Shown piece after piece: positions 43,744 to 52,066 of a stretch of DNA of 64,000 bases. Source of the DNA: Magnetococcales bacterium (GTDB taxonomy: Bacteria; Pseudomonadota; Magnetococcia; Magnetococcales; Magnetaquicoccaceae); assembly GCA_015231755.1 (NCBI GenBank), contig JADGAZ010000001.1, positions 186,001-250,000 on the forward strand, in the 5' to 3' direction. A program made the translations under genes and the position numbers. Within the stretch, counting starts at the first letter, position 1; every line of letters starts with the position of its first letter. The notes beneath the pieces are model-generated. The model was not told the origin of the DNA, did not search any database, and saw nothing but the letters and a program-made list of their open reading frames with translations.

Positions 43744-45087
43744 TCATCCAATGGTGAAGACCTGAATAAGTCCGATCACCATGCATACACCGATGACCCG
43801 CATGATGTCCAGCTTGAAGCGAAACAGGGCGATAAAGGCGGCGGCGGCGATCAGGGCCTGCAAGCCGGCGAAACCTCCGGAAAAAGGGGCGCCCTCGGTG
43901 GCATGGGGCCAAAGCACGTGCCAGGCGAAGAAAACCGCCAGATTGACCACCACTCCCACCACAGCGGCGGTGATGGCGGTGAGGGGCGCGGTGAACTTGA
44001 GGTCCCCGTGGGTGGCTTCGATCAGCGGCGCGCCCGCCAGGATGAAGAGATAAGAGGGCAGAAAGGTGAAAATGGTGGCCACCGTTGCCCCGGCCACACC
44101 GGCTACGAACAGGGCGTCGGCTCCGAACAGGGCCTTGGTCCAGCCGCCCACGAATCCCACGAAGGCCACCACCATGATCAAGGGACCGGGAGTGGTCTCT
44201 CCCAGGGCCAGTCCATCCACCATCTGGGCGCCGGTTAGCCAGCCGAAGGTTTCCACGCCGCCTTGATAGACATAAGGCAGCACCGCGTAGGCCCCCCCGA
44301 AGGTGACCAGGGCCGCCTTGGAGAAGAACAGTCCCATGTCGTGGAGGGTGGGGTTGGTCAGCAGGGCCATGATCCCGCCCCAGATGGCCAGAGAAACGAC
44401 GATCATCACCCCCAATCGACCCGGTTTGAAACGCACGTGTTCGGGTTGGGGGGTGTCGTCATCCAGGAGGGCGGGGCCGTAATGCTTGCCCTGGGAGCCA
44501 TGTCCCCCTCCGGCCTTGAAGGAGTCCGGGGCCAAGCGTCCCCCCACGGCTCCGAGTATGCCGGCAGCCAGCACGATCAGGGGAAAGGGCAGATGCATGA
44601 CGAAGATCGCCAGAAACGACAGGATGGCCAGAGTCCACAACACCCGGTTTTTCAGGGTGCGGGAGCCGATGCGCCACGCGGCGAAGAGTACCACCGCCAC
44701 CACCGCCGGCTTGATACCGAGGAAGATCCCCTGGACCCACTGCACCGTGCCGAAGGCGATGTACAGATAGGTGAGGGCGATCAGAATCAGCAGCGAGGGG
44801 AGTACGAACAAGGTGCCCGCCACGATGCCCCCCCAGGTGCGGTGGAGCAGCCAGCCGATGTAGATGGTGAGTTGCTGGGCTTCGGGGCCGGGGAGCAGCA
44901 TGCAGAAATTGAGGGCATGCAGAAACCGGTGTTCAGAGATCCAGCGGCGTTTTTCCACCAGTTCCTGATGCATCACCGCGATCTGTCCGGCTGGACCGCC
45001 GAAACTGATGAATCCCAGTTTCAGCCAGTAGAGAAACGCCTCCCGGAATGAAGGATGGGGGGGGCGTTGTTGTGGGGTGTCAGCCAT
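43744..45087 (-). CDS. chrA: chromate transporter ChrA
   Basis: A 447-residue two-domain chromate/sulfate exporter of the CHR family. Each half has the characteristic start: KLGFISFGGPAGQIAVMHQELVEKRRWIS in the N-terminal half and KAALVTFGGAYAVLPYVYQ with LGETTPGPLIMVVAFVGF in the C-terminal half. The known role is extrusion of chromate from the cytoplasm. The ATG at 45087 overlaps the chrB stop by eight bases and has GAGGA at a good distance; ATG 45093 is also possible. Confidence 0.92.
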   Translation of the reverse strand: MADTPQQRPPHPSFREAFLYWLKLGFISFGGPAGQIAVMHQELVEKRRWISEHRFLHALNFCMLLPGPEAQQLTIYIGWLLHRTWGGIVAGTLFVLPSLLILIALTYLYIAFGTVQWVQGIFLGIKPAVVAVVLFAAWRIGSRTLKNRVLWTLAILSFLAIFVMHLPFPLIVLAAGILGAVGGRLAPDSFKAGGGHGSQGKHYGPALLDDDTPQPEHVRFKPGRLGVMIVVSLAIWGGIMALLTNPTLHDMGLFFSKAALVTFGGAYAVLPYVYQGGVETFGWLTGAQMVDGLALGETTPGPLIMVVAFVGFVGGWTKALFGADALFVAGVAGATVATIFTFLPSYLFILAGAPLIEATHGDLKFTAPLTAITAAVVGVVVNLAVFFAWHVLWPHATEGAPFSGGFAGLQALIAAAAFIALFRFKLDIMRVIGVCMVIGLIQVFTIG

Positions 45088-46039
45088 CGGCATGGTCCTC
45101 GTTGGAGAAAAAGAGATAAAAATCATCGAATATCGGGGTGCAGGCCGCCAGCAGGGCGTCGTCGTCCGGGATGCGGGTGCGCATGCTTTTGAGCAGCGCC
45201 TCCAATCCTCCCGCCTCCGGGTGGGCTCCTCCCACATCCAGGGCGTGGACCATGCGACCCAAGGCCATCAGAGCCGGATCGTTTTCCAGATCGAAGGCGG
45301 CCAGCAGGGTCTGGAAGGTGATCCGGTCGCAAACGTGGGAGAACTCGGCACCGTCGAAATCAAAGCCCACCGCCTCTGGCGGCGGAACCTGACCGCTTTG
45401 AAGCCAGAGAAAACGGGCCTGGGGATCGATGCAACGCCGGATCAGCCACGCCGAGGCCAGCCGGTCCACCCAAAGATGGGCGCGGGTGACCCAGAGTCGC
45501 CCCTGGAAGGCTTTCGCATCGCATCGGGGGATGGGGTTGTGGATCGGGTGGGGTTCGTCCGGGTGGAATCGTTTGAGGATGCGGCGTTCGAGGGCGGTCA
45601 AGGTGTCCAACATCCGGGATTGGGTCTCGTCCGGAAAAAAATCGATGGCGCTGAGTTCCTCGAAGCGCCGGCGGGCCAGTCGGGCGGCCCGTTTGAGGGG
45701 GGTGGATTCCAGCCGTTCCGGATCGATTCCCGCAATGGTGTCTTGCAAGACCAGATAATCCCCCTGGCGATTGAACAGGGCGCGCAATCCTGCGTGCTGG
45801 ATGTCGGAATGGGGCTGAATGCCCACCAGTTCGGCCATGCCTCCGGCTGCCCGGGTGGCTTCCGCCACCCCGGTGAGCATGGTTTCCCGTTTTTCTCCGG
45901 AGGGGAGCAGATAGACCCCATCCCGGAGCATGGCCCCTCCCATGGATTTCAGGGCGCGCCAAGTGCGCATCCGTTCCGTGGCGTTGCGGGCGGGCAGACT
46001 GAAAATCAAAGCCACAAAGGGGACGGATTCGGCAGACAC
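45080..46039 (-). CDS. chrB: chromate resistance/regulatory protein ChrB
   Basis: A 319-residue protein combining both ChrB parts: an N-terminal region (RMRTWRALKSMGGAMLRDGVYLLPSG) and a C-terminal domain (LWVTRAHLWVDRLASAWLIRRCIDPQARFLWL, FDFDGAEFSHVCDRITF). ChrB is known as a chromate-responsive regulator or enhancer of chrA. The GTG at 46039 has AGGAG about ten bases upstream. A 7-bp inverted repeat at 46112-46129 lies upstream and might be its operator. It is translationally coupled to chrA. Confidence 0.9.
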   Translation of the reverse strand: MSAESVPFVALIFSLPARNATERMRTWRALKSMGGAMLRDGVYLLPSGEKRETMLTGVAEATRAAGGMAELVGIQPHSDIQHAGLRALFNRQGDYLVLQDTIAGIDPERLESTPLKRAARLARRRFEELSAIDFFPDETQSRMLDTLTALERRILKRFHPDEPHPIHNPIPRCDAKAFQGRLWVTRAHLWVDRLASAWLIRRCIDPQARFLWLQSGQVPPPEAVGFDFDGAEFSHVCDRITFQTLLAAFDLENDPALMALGRMVHALDVGGAHPEAGGLEALLKSMRTRIPDDDALLAACTPIFDDFYLFFSNEDHADG

Positions 46040-46111
46040 CTGACCAAGGCTCCTGAATGGGTAAATCAATTCGTATTGAACTTTACATCTTTGTAGAGAT
46101 CATTGCAAGAT

Positions 46112-46129
46112 TGATTGGGAATCCAATCA
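46112..46129. promoter_or_regulatory. inverted repeat upstream of chrB, possible operator
   Basis: TGATTGG-GAAT-CCAATCA is a perfect 7-4-7 inverted repeat about 75 bases before the chrB start, within an AT-rich stretch (46040-46191) likely to hold the chrBA promoter. Role is inferred only from position. Confidence 0.35.
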
Positions 46130-46191
46130 GGATGAGGCATTTTATAAATAAAGTAATATTTGTGAACGGAGAGCCTTCCTGGAGCCGATGG

Positions 46192-46224
46192 CCCCTCCCC
46201 CCTTCGGCTGGATGGGGGGAGGGG
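46192..46224. terminator. GC hairpin, terminator-like
   Basis: CCCCTCCCCCC (46192-46202) pairs perfectly with GGGGGGAGGGG (46214-46224) around an 11-base loop. It lies beyond the ppk2 end on the minus strand, after a second hairpin. Confidence 0.5.
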
Positions 46225-46235
46225 GTGTCTTCGGG

Positions 46236-46286
46236 CTGATTCAGCTTCCCCCAAGGCCTGGATGGCCATGGAGGAAGCTGAATCAG
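46236..46286. terminator. long hairpin downstream of ppk2
   Basis: CTGATTCAGCTTCC (46236-46249) and GGAAGCTGAATCAG (46273-46286) are perfectly complementary; a smaller GGCC pair sits in the loop. It is 44 bases past the ppk2 stop and probably ends the minus-strand phosphate operon. No strong T-tract follows on the minus strand. Confidence 0.55.
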
Positions 46287-46329
46287 GGATGACTCCCGCT
46301 TGAGTCCGTTTCCGGATGGTGTGGCTGGA

Positions 46330-47217
46330 TCAGTCGATGCCGATTTCCTCGAAGACCGTGCGTACCACGCGCTTGTCGTAGTCGAGGAGTTCCGGGTTTT
46401 TGCCCGTGTAAGGCAGGGTGCTGAGCAGGTATTTGATGGTGTTGATGCGGGCCTGCTTTTTATCGTTGGACTTGATGATGGTCCAGGGGCACTGCTCGGT
46501 GGAGGAGTAGAAGAAGGTATCCTCCTTGGCCTTGGTATACTCGTCCCACTTGTCTTGGGACTCTTTGTCCACGGGGGAGAGTTTCCACTGTTTGAGGGGA
46601 TCGTCCTGGCGGCTGTTGAAGCGGCGCAGTTGCTCCTCTTTGCTCACCGAGAAATAGAATTTGTACAGGATGATCCCGGACGCCACCAGTTGGCGCTCGA
46701 ATTCGGGCACGGTGCGCAGGAACTCTTTCACCTGGTCTTTGGTGCAGAAGCCCATGACCCGTTCCACGCCGGAACGGTTGTACCAGCTGCGGTCGAAGAG
46801 ATGGATTTCACCGGCGGAGGGCAGGTGCTTGACGTAGCGTTGGAAATACCACTGGCTGCGTTCCTGGTCCGTGGGTTTTTCCAGGGCGATGACGTGGCAT
46901 CCACGGGGATTGAGATGCTCGATGACCCGTTTGATGGTGCCGCCCTTGCCCGAGGCGTCACGACCTTCAAAGATTGCGATAATTTTGTGGCCGTTCTCTT
47001 TGACCCAGTTCTGCATCTTGACCAGCTCGATGTGGAGCGGGTTCATGATTTTCAGATACTCTTCTTCCGACAACTTTTTGAGCTTGGGTTGAGCGGACCG
47101 CTTGGCCTTCTGACTCCCGGTGCCCAGGACGATTTCTTTGTCGCGGGTACTTGAATGATGGCGGTTCTTGGTGGTGTCGTCGTTTTTTTTGGAGTCTTCA
47201 GGCTTCGTATTGGACAT
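46330..47217 (-). CDS. ppk2: polyphosphate kinase 2
   Basis: A 295-residue PPK2-family kinase that transfers phosphate between polyphosphate and nucleotides. Walker A is GRDASGKGGTIKR; the lid and Walker B region reads RSQWYFQRYVKHLPSAGEIHLFDRSWYNRSGVERVMGFC. The charged N-terminal extension (about 45 residues, Lys/Ser-rich) is variable in the family. A single kinase domain suggests class I. The ATG at 47217 follows GGGAGA by seven bases. It is the last gene of a minus-strand run after a Pit permease and two DUF47 genes, linking phosphate uptake to polyphosphate storage or use. Confidence 0.95.
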   Translation of the reverse strand: MSNTKPEDSKKNDDTTKNRHHSSTRDKEIVLGTGSQKAKRSAQPKLKKLSEEEYLKIMNPLHIELVKMQNWVKENGHKIIAIFEGRDASGKGGTIKRVIEHLNPRGCHVIALEKPTDQERSQWYFQRYVKHLPSAGEIHLFDRSWYNRSGVERVMGFCTKDQVKEFLRTVPEFERQLVASGIILYKFYFSVSKEEQLRRFNSRQDDPLKQWKLSPVDKESQDKWDEYTKAKEDTFFYSSTEQCPWTIIKSNDKKQARINTIKYLLSTLPYTGKNPELLDYDKRVVRTVFEEIGID

Positions 47218-47349
47218 AGGGCGGTCTCCCATAAAAAGTGTGATTATTACCGGGCAGGTATTCTAGCATTCGATGGATGAATTATCCATGGCTTTTTTGT
47301 GGGAAAGGTGGAGGCGGGGAAACCCGCCTCCACCTTGGGGTGCTGCGGA

Positions 47350-48393
47350 TCAATAAGCCAGGGTGGCGAAGACCCAGTAGGTGGCGGCGGAAACCAAGCC
47401 GGAACCCGGGATGGTGATCACCCAGGTGCTGACGATTTCCGAAGCCTTGGCCCAGCGGACCGCTTTGGGTTTGTCGGAGGTGCCCACACCCATGATCGCG
47501 GAGCTGGCGACGTGGGTGGTGGAGACCGGGGCGCCCCAGATGGCGGCGCCGAAGATCAACGTTCCGGCGGTGAGCTGCGCGGAGAAGGCATGCTGCGGAC
47601 GCACCTTGTAGATACCGAAGCCGATGGTGCGCACGATGCGCCAGCCGCCGGACAGGATGCCGAGGGTGATGCATCCGGCGCAGGCGACGATCACCCAGGT
47701 GGGCACTTCGAATTTGGTCAGGGAGCCTCCCAGGACCATACACAGCGTGATGATACCCATGCTCTTTTGCGCGTCATTGGAGCCATGGGAGAAGGCCAGG
47801 CTGGCGGCGCTCAAGTATTGGAACCGCTTGAGCCAGGTATTGGCCTTGGGGGTGGCGCCGGTCAGCACGAAGCCCACCAGCTTGTTGAACAGGTAGCCGA
47901 CGATGAATCCCAGAATCGGCGACAGAATCAGGGACAACACCACCTTGGCCACGCCACCCATCTTGCCAGTGGCGAAGAACTCTTTGAAGCCCCACAGCAC
48001 GTGATCGGCGCCAGCGGCCACGATCACGGCACCCATCAATCCACCCACCAGGGCATGGGAGGACGAGGAGGGCAGACCCACCCACCAAGTGAGCAGGTTC
48101 CAGAAGATGGCGCCGAAGATGCCCCACAACAGCACGATGATGGAGATGTTGGGCGGCAGGTCTCCGATGCTGATGAATTTGCCGATGGTGTTGGCCACGG
48201 CGGTTCCGGCCAGCATGGGCCCGAGCATTTCAAAAATGGCCACCACGAGCACCGACTGGATCGGGGTCATGGCGCGGGAGGCGATGATGCTGCCGATGAT
48301 GTTGGAGGCGTCGTGAAAACCGTTAGTGTAATCGAAAATGAGAACAACTACGATCGTTGTCCACATCAGGGTATGAATAAGACTGGTATCCAT
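47350..48393 (-). CDS. pit: low-affinity inorganic phosphate transporter, Pit family (copy 1)
   Basis: A 347-residue membrane permease of the PiT family, importing (metal-)phosphate with protons. The duplicated signature is visible: FDYTNGFHDASNIIG in the first half and SHGSNDAQKSMGI in the second, with SSSSHALVGGLMGA and PVSTTHVASSAIMGVG. It is closely similar in sequence to the second Pit at 57464-58522. It lies 107 bases after a DUF47 gene and 132 before ppk2 in a minus-strand operon. DUF47 proteins are known to accompany and modulate Pit transporters. Confidence 0.93.
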   Translation of the reverse strand: MDTSLIHTLMWTTIVVVLIFDYTNGFHDASNIIGSIIASRAMTPIQSVLVVAIFEMLGPMLAGTAVANTIGKFISIGDLPPNISIIVLLWGIFGAIFWNLLTWWVGLPSSSSHALVGGLMGAVIVAAGADHVLWGFKEFFATGKMGGVAKVVLSLILSPILGFIVGYLFNKLVGFVLTGATPKANTWLKRFQYLSAASLAFSHGSNDAQKSMGIITLCMVLGGSLTKFEVPTWVIVACAGCITLGILSGGWRIVRTIGFGIYKVRPQHAFSAQLTAGTLIFGAAIWGAPVSTTHVASSAIMGVGTSDKPKAVRWAKASEIVSTWVITIPGSGLVSAATYWVFATLAY

Positions 48394-48500
48394 AGGACTC
48401 CGTTTTGATCCCTGGTGAGATGCGCTTCGATACTTGTGTTTTTGAGGAATCTTGACCGGGCCTCAAAGCCCTGGCTCCGGTCATTCCTTCAGGTTTTGGA

Positions 48501-49196
48501 TCAGGCGACCTGGACCACGATGTCGTGGAGGACCTTGCCGGCATTTTTCATGTCGATGGCGGCATCCAGCAGATGACGATAGATTTCGCGACGCTTGAAG
48601 ATGTCGAGCACATAGGCCATGGCTTGGGCTTCGGCGCCGGTCTGCTTGTCGTGCATCATCTGGACATACTTGTCACCCTGGAAGAGTTGGGCCAGGGCGG
48701 CACGGAAGATTTTTTCGATTTTCTTGCGGGCCTGTCCGACCAGTTGGGCATCCTTGTCGGAGTCGGCGGGGGAGGTGGAGAGCTTTTTGTAGCCGGCGCT
48801 CAGGTTTTCCACCGAGTTGCGCAGGGTGGCGGTCATGTCGGTGATGAAGGGGTCGGTCTTGATGTTGAGGGCATCCATCTCGGAGACGATGCTGTGGGCA
48901 TGGCTCAGGATGCAGTCCACCGTGACATAAGCGCGGTAGATGTCTTCCCGGTCCATGGGGGTGGCGAAGGCGTTCTTCAGGACATCCAGATTGCGTTGAC
49001 GCAGAACTTCGCTGTCCTGTTCCAGTTTCAGGATCTGGTCGGCGCGGGATTTGTTGCCGGTTTGCACATACTCTTCGAGCAGGGCGGCGGCCTGATTGGC
49101 CAGTTCACACTGTTCGAGGATCAGCCCGTAGAAGTTGGGCATGCGGGGAAAGACGCGATTGGTGAGCTTGGAAAACGTGGTGCTGGATCCAGACAT
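48501..49196 (-). CDS. DUF47/PhoU-like protein (copy A)
   Basis: A 231-residue all-helical protein of the PhoU-like DUF47 type, expected to be a cytoplasmic accessory of Pit transport. It shares the plan of the copies at 56371, 58589 and 62296: an N-terminal region FPRMPNFYGLILEQCELANQAA, a central NAFATPMDREDIYRAYV, and a C-terminal FKRREIYRHLL...GKVLHDIVVQVA. The ATG at 49196 has AGGAGA upstream; a long upstream open frame is not coding. Located between a divergent DUF47 (copy B) and the Pit gene. Confidence 0.85.
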   Translation of the reverse strand: MSGSSTTFSKLTNRVFPRMPNFYGLILEQCELANQAAALLEEYVQTGNKSRADQILKLEQDSEVLRQRNLDVLKNAFATPMDREDIYRAYVTVDCILSHAHSIVSEMDALNIKTDPFITDMTATLRNSVENLSAGYKKLSTSPADSDKDAQLVGQARKKIEKIFRAALAQLFQGDKYVQMMHDKQTGAEAQAMAYVLDIFKRREIYRHLLDAAIDMKNAGKVLHDIVVQVA

Positions 49197-49246
49197 GTTG
49201 AATTCTCCTGCAATTTGTTGATGGGGTTGCTTGTGAATGGTTTTTT

Positions 49247-49894
49247 TTAAGACACGACCGAGTTCATGGGTGCCCTTCTCATGAAGAAGATGGCCAGCCA
49301 TGCCGCGATCTCTTCCGCCTTGTTGGCGGGTTCGTCCACCTTTTCCGCAAAGCGGCGCAGGTGGATTTTTTGGGCCAGAGGAATGGACTCGATGGAGAAG
49401 ATCGCCTTGATCAACCCCATGGCCCGTTTGTCGGCCTCCTTTTCGTAGAAGGCCACCTTGCTTAAATATTCTCCCACTTTTTCCGTTTCGTGGAAAAAGA
49501 CGTGTCCGGCTTCCACGCAGGTCTCCACGGCCATGGAGACCGATTGACACAGATCTGTGAAAAGAGGGTGCAACAGGGACGGAATTTCCGGGTTTTCGGC
49601 CTCGAACTCCTGGAGATTCTTCACCAGAAGTCGTTGCAGTCGGCTCAGTTGTTCCAGCAGTTGCAACACGTCCCCGCGCAACTCCGGCACAATCGGTTGC
49701 GCACGCAATTGGGCTTCGATGAACCGGCTCAAAGTATCCAATTCCCGTTCGTGATGAATCAGAAGTTGCAAACGGGATTGAAAACGAGAACCATTCGTAT
49801 TTTCTGCCAGATAAAGTCCCACACCCGCCCGAAACAGAATATTGGCCTCGGAGAGTAGATTGAGGAACTCCTCGATTTGCTTCTCCAGGTTCAT
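49247..49894 (-). CDS. divergent DUF47/PhoU-like protein (copy B)
   Basis: A 215-residue helical protein. It has a DUF47-type plan (MNLEKQIEEFLNLLSEANILFRAGVGLYL near the start; VGEYLSKVAFYEKEADKRAMGLIKAIF; KVDEPANKAEEIAAWLAIFFMRR at the end) but lacks the KRREIYRHL signature of the other four copies, and is closer to the classic Pit-associated form. It starts the minus-strand operon, 50 bases before copy A. ATG 49894 has GGAAAG upstream; 49933 is an alternative start. The palindrome cluster in front of it suggests special control. Confidence 0.78.
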   Translation of the reverse strand: MNLEKQIEEFLNLLSEANILFRAGVGLYLAENTNGSRFQSRLQLLIHHERELDTLSRFIEAQLRAQPIVPELRGDVLQLLEQLSRLQRLLVKNLQEFEAENPEIPSLLHPLFTDLCQSVSMAVETCVEAGHVFFHETEKVGEYLSKVAFYEKEADKRAMGLIKAIFSIESIPLAQKIHLRRFAEKVDEPANKAEEIAAWLAIFFMRRAPMNSVVS

Positions 49895-50093
49895 GGTCTT
49901 TCCAAAAAGGAGGAAAGATTGATTGGGCATCATGTTTGACTCTCTCGTTGGTGCATCTAACTGGGTAGCAAAACCCGATCGCTTATGATCTTCTATAGTA
50001 CAAGAAGCGGGCCATAGTGGATTTTTAGGATTAAATTGTTTGTTTACAATGGGTTGAGAGTCTATTTTCCGGATTTTTATTTTTTTGGGAGGG

Positions 50094-50109
50094 TGCAGCA
50101 AAAGCTGCA
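50094..50109. promoter_or_regulatory. perfect palindrome, nearest to the DUF47-Pit-PPK2 operon
   Basis: TGCAGC-AAAA-GCTGCA, about 200 bases upstream of the copy B start at 49894. Distance suits an enhancer-type activator site. Confidence 0.6.
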
Positions 50110-50302
50110 TTTGGAGTGTGTTCCCAAACACGGAGCGGTCTGTTATCGGAAGTCCGATTGGCTGGGCGGGGCGGGTGCAGCAAAATGCTCTACCCGGTGA
50201 TCGGTGCGAATTGGCGTGATTGCTTGATGTTAAGGGGGGGTGAGGCGATTTGTGTCAATGGGCGCGTATCCTGTTTGCAATGGGTGCAGCAAATTGTTAT
50301 AG

Positions 50303-50318
50303 TGCAGCCAATGCTGCA
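50303..50318. promoter_or_regulatory. perfect palindrome, second copy
   Basis: TGCAGC-CAAT-GCTGCA, with half sites on both sides at 50285 and 50335, giving three TGCAGC units at 18- and 32-base steps. Confidence 0.6.
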
Positions 50319-50586
50319 CCCATTGCCGGCATGTTGCAGCATGGTGAATATATTGGTATGAAGACATATTTGATGTTTCGTATATATTGGTTTAACGGAT
50401 CGTTAACGGTGAATATTTCAGTGTGTTAATTTTATTATATTAGAATATTCTGATTAACCAAGGGTCGTTTCTTCCCGAAAGTCACCCAAAAAGGGGAGGA
50501 TCCGCTGGGGGCTGGAAAATTTTCCCCCTGGTAATGAAGGAAATCGAGAACTTTTGTTGGCGGCGTGTATGATGGAACGACGCAAT

Positions 50587-50602
50587 AGCAGCAAAAGCTG
50601 CA
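50587..50602. promoter_or_regulatory. near-perfect palindrome just after the activator gene
   Basis: AGCAGC-AAAA-GCTGCA lies 6 bases past the activator stop. The minus strand here reads GGGTGCAGCTTTTGCT, a weak -24/-12 resemblance, but no T-tract follows, so it is not an obvious terminator. Confidence 0.5.
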
Positions 50603-50608
50603 CCCCCC

Positions 50609-52066
50609 CTATTCCAGGTCGAGGGCCGATTGTTTCGAGCGCATATTGATGAGTCGTCGATTCAGGGACTGGCGGGTGATGCCCAGCAGGGTGGCCGCGA
50701 TGCCCTGATTGTTGTTGGCCCGTCGCATGGCCTCCATCACCATGGCGTCGATCCCCTCCTTGAGGGGCGGAAACGGACCGGAGGAGAACATTCCGGCCAA
50801 CGGGGTGGCGGTTTCGTTGGGGCTGCGTTCCGGAAGTGTGCCGGTGGGCTGGTTGTTGGCCCGGATCGCCTGGTGAAAGCTCTCCATGGAGAGGGTGGGA
50901 CTGCCGGGATGTCGGGCCACGGCGTCGAACACCAAAGCCCGCAATTCCCGCACGTTGCCGGGAAAATGATGGGTCGCCAACAAGGTCAGCAACTGGGGCG
51001 GGGTGTTGGGCACGGCCTTGTTCATGGCCCGGGCGGCGTCCTGGGTGAAAAAGCCCAGCAGCAGCGGAATGTCTTCGGGCCGCTCCCGCAAGGGGGGAAT
51101 CTCCACCCGGTGGGATGTCAGGCGGTAATACAGATCCTGCCGGAACTCGCCACTGGCGATCATTTTGCGCAGATCGTTGTTGGTGGCCGCCACAATGCGG
51201 GCGCTGCTCAACTTGGGCACGTCCGAGCCCAAAGGGTAGTAGCTTTGCTCTTGCAGCAGTCTCAGCAGCTTCACCTGGGAGGCAGGTTTGAGATCGCCGA
51301 TTTCATCGAGAAACAAGGTGCCCCCCGCCGCCCGCGTCACCAAGCCTTCCCGGTTGGTGTCGGCTCCGGAAAAGGCCCCTTTGCGATGGCCGAACAGGGT
51401 ATCGGAAAACAGCGTGTCGTCGAGTCCGGCCACGTTCAGGGAGATGAATCCCCCGGCCCGACCGCTGACCCGATGGACCGCTTCCGCCAGCAATCCTTTG
51501 CCGACTCCGGTTTCTCCGGTGATCAGAATGGTTTCGCCGCTGCCGGCCACCGCCTCGATGTATTGAAAGATGCCCCGCATCTGGCTGGAGTTGGTGAGAA
51601 TGCGGCTGAAGGCCTCTTTCTGGTTGAGTCCGCCGTGAATCAGATAGCTTTTCAGGGCGTGGACCTCCTGGCGGAGCATGAAGGTATCCACGGCGCGGCG
51701 CACGCTGGTGACGAAGCGGGTTCGTTCCACCGGTTTCACCAGATAGTCGAACGCCCCTTCCCGCATGCAGGCCACGGCGGTTTCCACCTCCTGGGAGGCG
51801 GTGACCACCACCACCGGTACCTCGGGAAAATGGCGGATGATCTCCGGCAGCAGTTCGATGCCGGACAGATGGGGCATGAAGAGATCCAAGATCACGGTCA
51901 TGGCCTTTTGGCGCAGCATCAGGGGCATGAGGTCGCGGCTGTCTTGCACCGTGACCACCTCCTTGAAGCCCGATCCACGCAGAAACAGGCTCAGGCTGTC
52001 AAGGACGTGTTCCTCGTCGTCCACGAGGAAGACCGGGGGCATGCCGGAGAGTGGACCTTCTTGCAT
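50609..52066 (-). CDS. sigma-54-dependent response regulator with GAFSGA loop
   Basis: A 485-residue activator. The receiver is intact: acidic pair Asp16-Asp17, Asp61 (VILDLFMP), Thr near VVVTAS and Lys111 (YLVKPV). AAA+ motifs are GETGVGKG (Walker A, about 184-191), GGTLFLDEIGD and FPGNVREL. The sigma-54 contact loop is GAFSGA at 230-235 (nt 51362-51379), Ser replacing the usual Thr. A Fis-type helix-turn-helix (NNNQGIAATLLGITRQSLNRRL) ends the protein. Its start abuts the stop of the CHASE kinase gene, its likely partner. It lies within a phosphate gene island. Confidence 0.93.
   Translation of the reverse strand: MQEGPLSGMPPVFLVDDEEHVLDSLSLFLRGSGFKEVVTVQDSRDLMPLMLRQKAMTVILDLFMPHLSGIELLPEIIRHFPEVPVVVVTASQEVETAVACMREGAFDYLVKPVERTRFVTSVRRAVDTFMLRQEVHALKSYLIHGGLNQKEAFSRILTNSSQMRGIFQYIEAVAGSGETILITGETGVGKGLLAEAVHRVSGRAGGFISLNVAGLDDTLFSDTLFGHRKGAFSGADTNREGLVTRAAGGTLFLDEIGDLKPASQVKLLRLLQEQSYYPLGSDVPKLSSARIVAATNNDLRKMIASGEFRQDLYYRLTSHRVEIPPLRERPEDIPLLLGFFTQDAARAMNKAVPNTPPQLLTLLATHHFPGNVRELRALVFDAVARHPGSPTLSMESFHQAIRANNQPTGTLPERSPNETATPLAGMFSSGPFPPLKEGIDAMVMEAMRRANNNQGIAATLLGITRQSLNRRLINMRSKQSALDLE

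Larger units (their letters stand above)
50094..50602. repeat. cluster of TGCAGC-N4-GCTGCA palindromic elements
   Basis: The 714-bp gap 49895-50608 holds no gene but several copies of one element: perfect copies at 50094-50109 (centre AAAA) and 50303-50318 (centre CAAT), a near-perfect copy at 50587-50602 (one mismatch), and partial copies beginning with TGCAGC at 50176, 50285 and 50335. Most are flanked by GGG/CCC. A 6-4-6 palindrome repeated in a promoter region is a typical binding site of a dimeric activator; the nearby sigma-54 activator (50609-52066) is the best candidate. Stretches between the copies are AT-rich. Confidence 0.75.

Noticed and set aside
50588-50603. Possible minus-strand sigma-54 promoter overlapping the last palindrome
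   Set aside because: It has GG and TTGCT at right spacing but misses most of the -24 element, and would start a transcript nearly 700 bases from the next gene. The resemblance follows from the palindrome itself.
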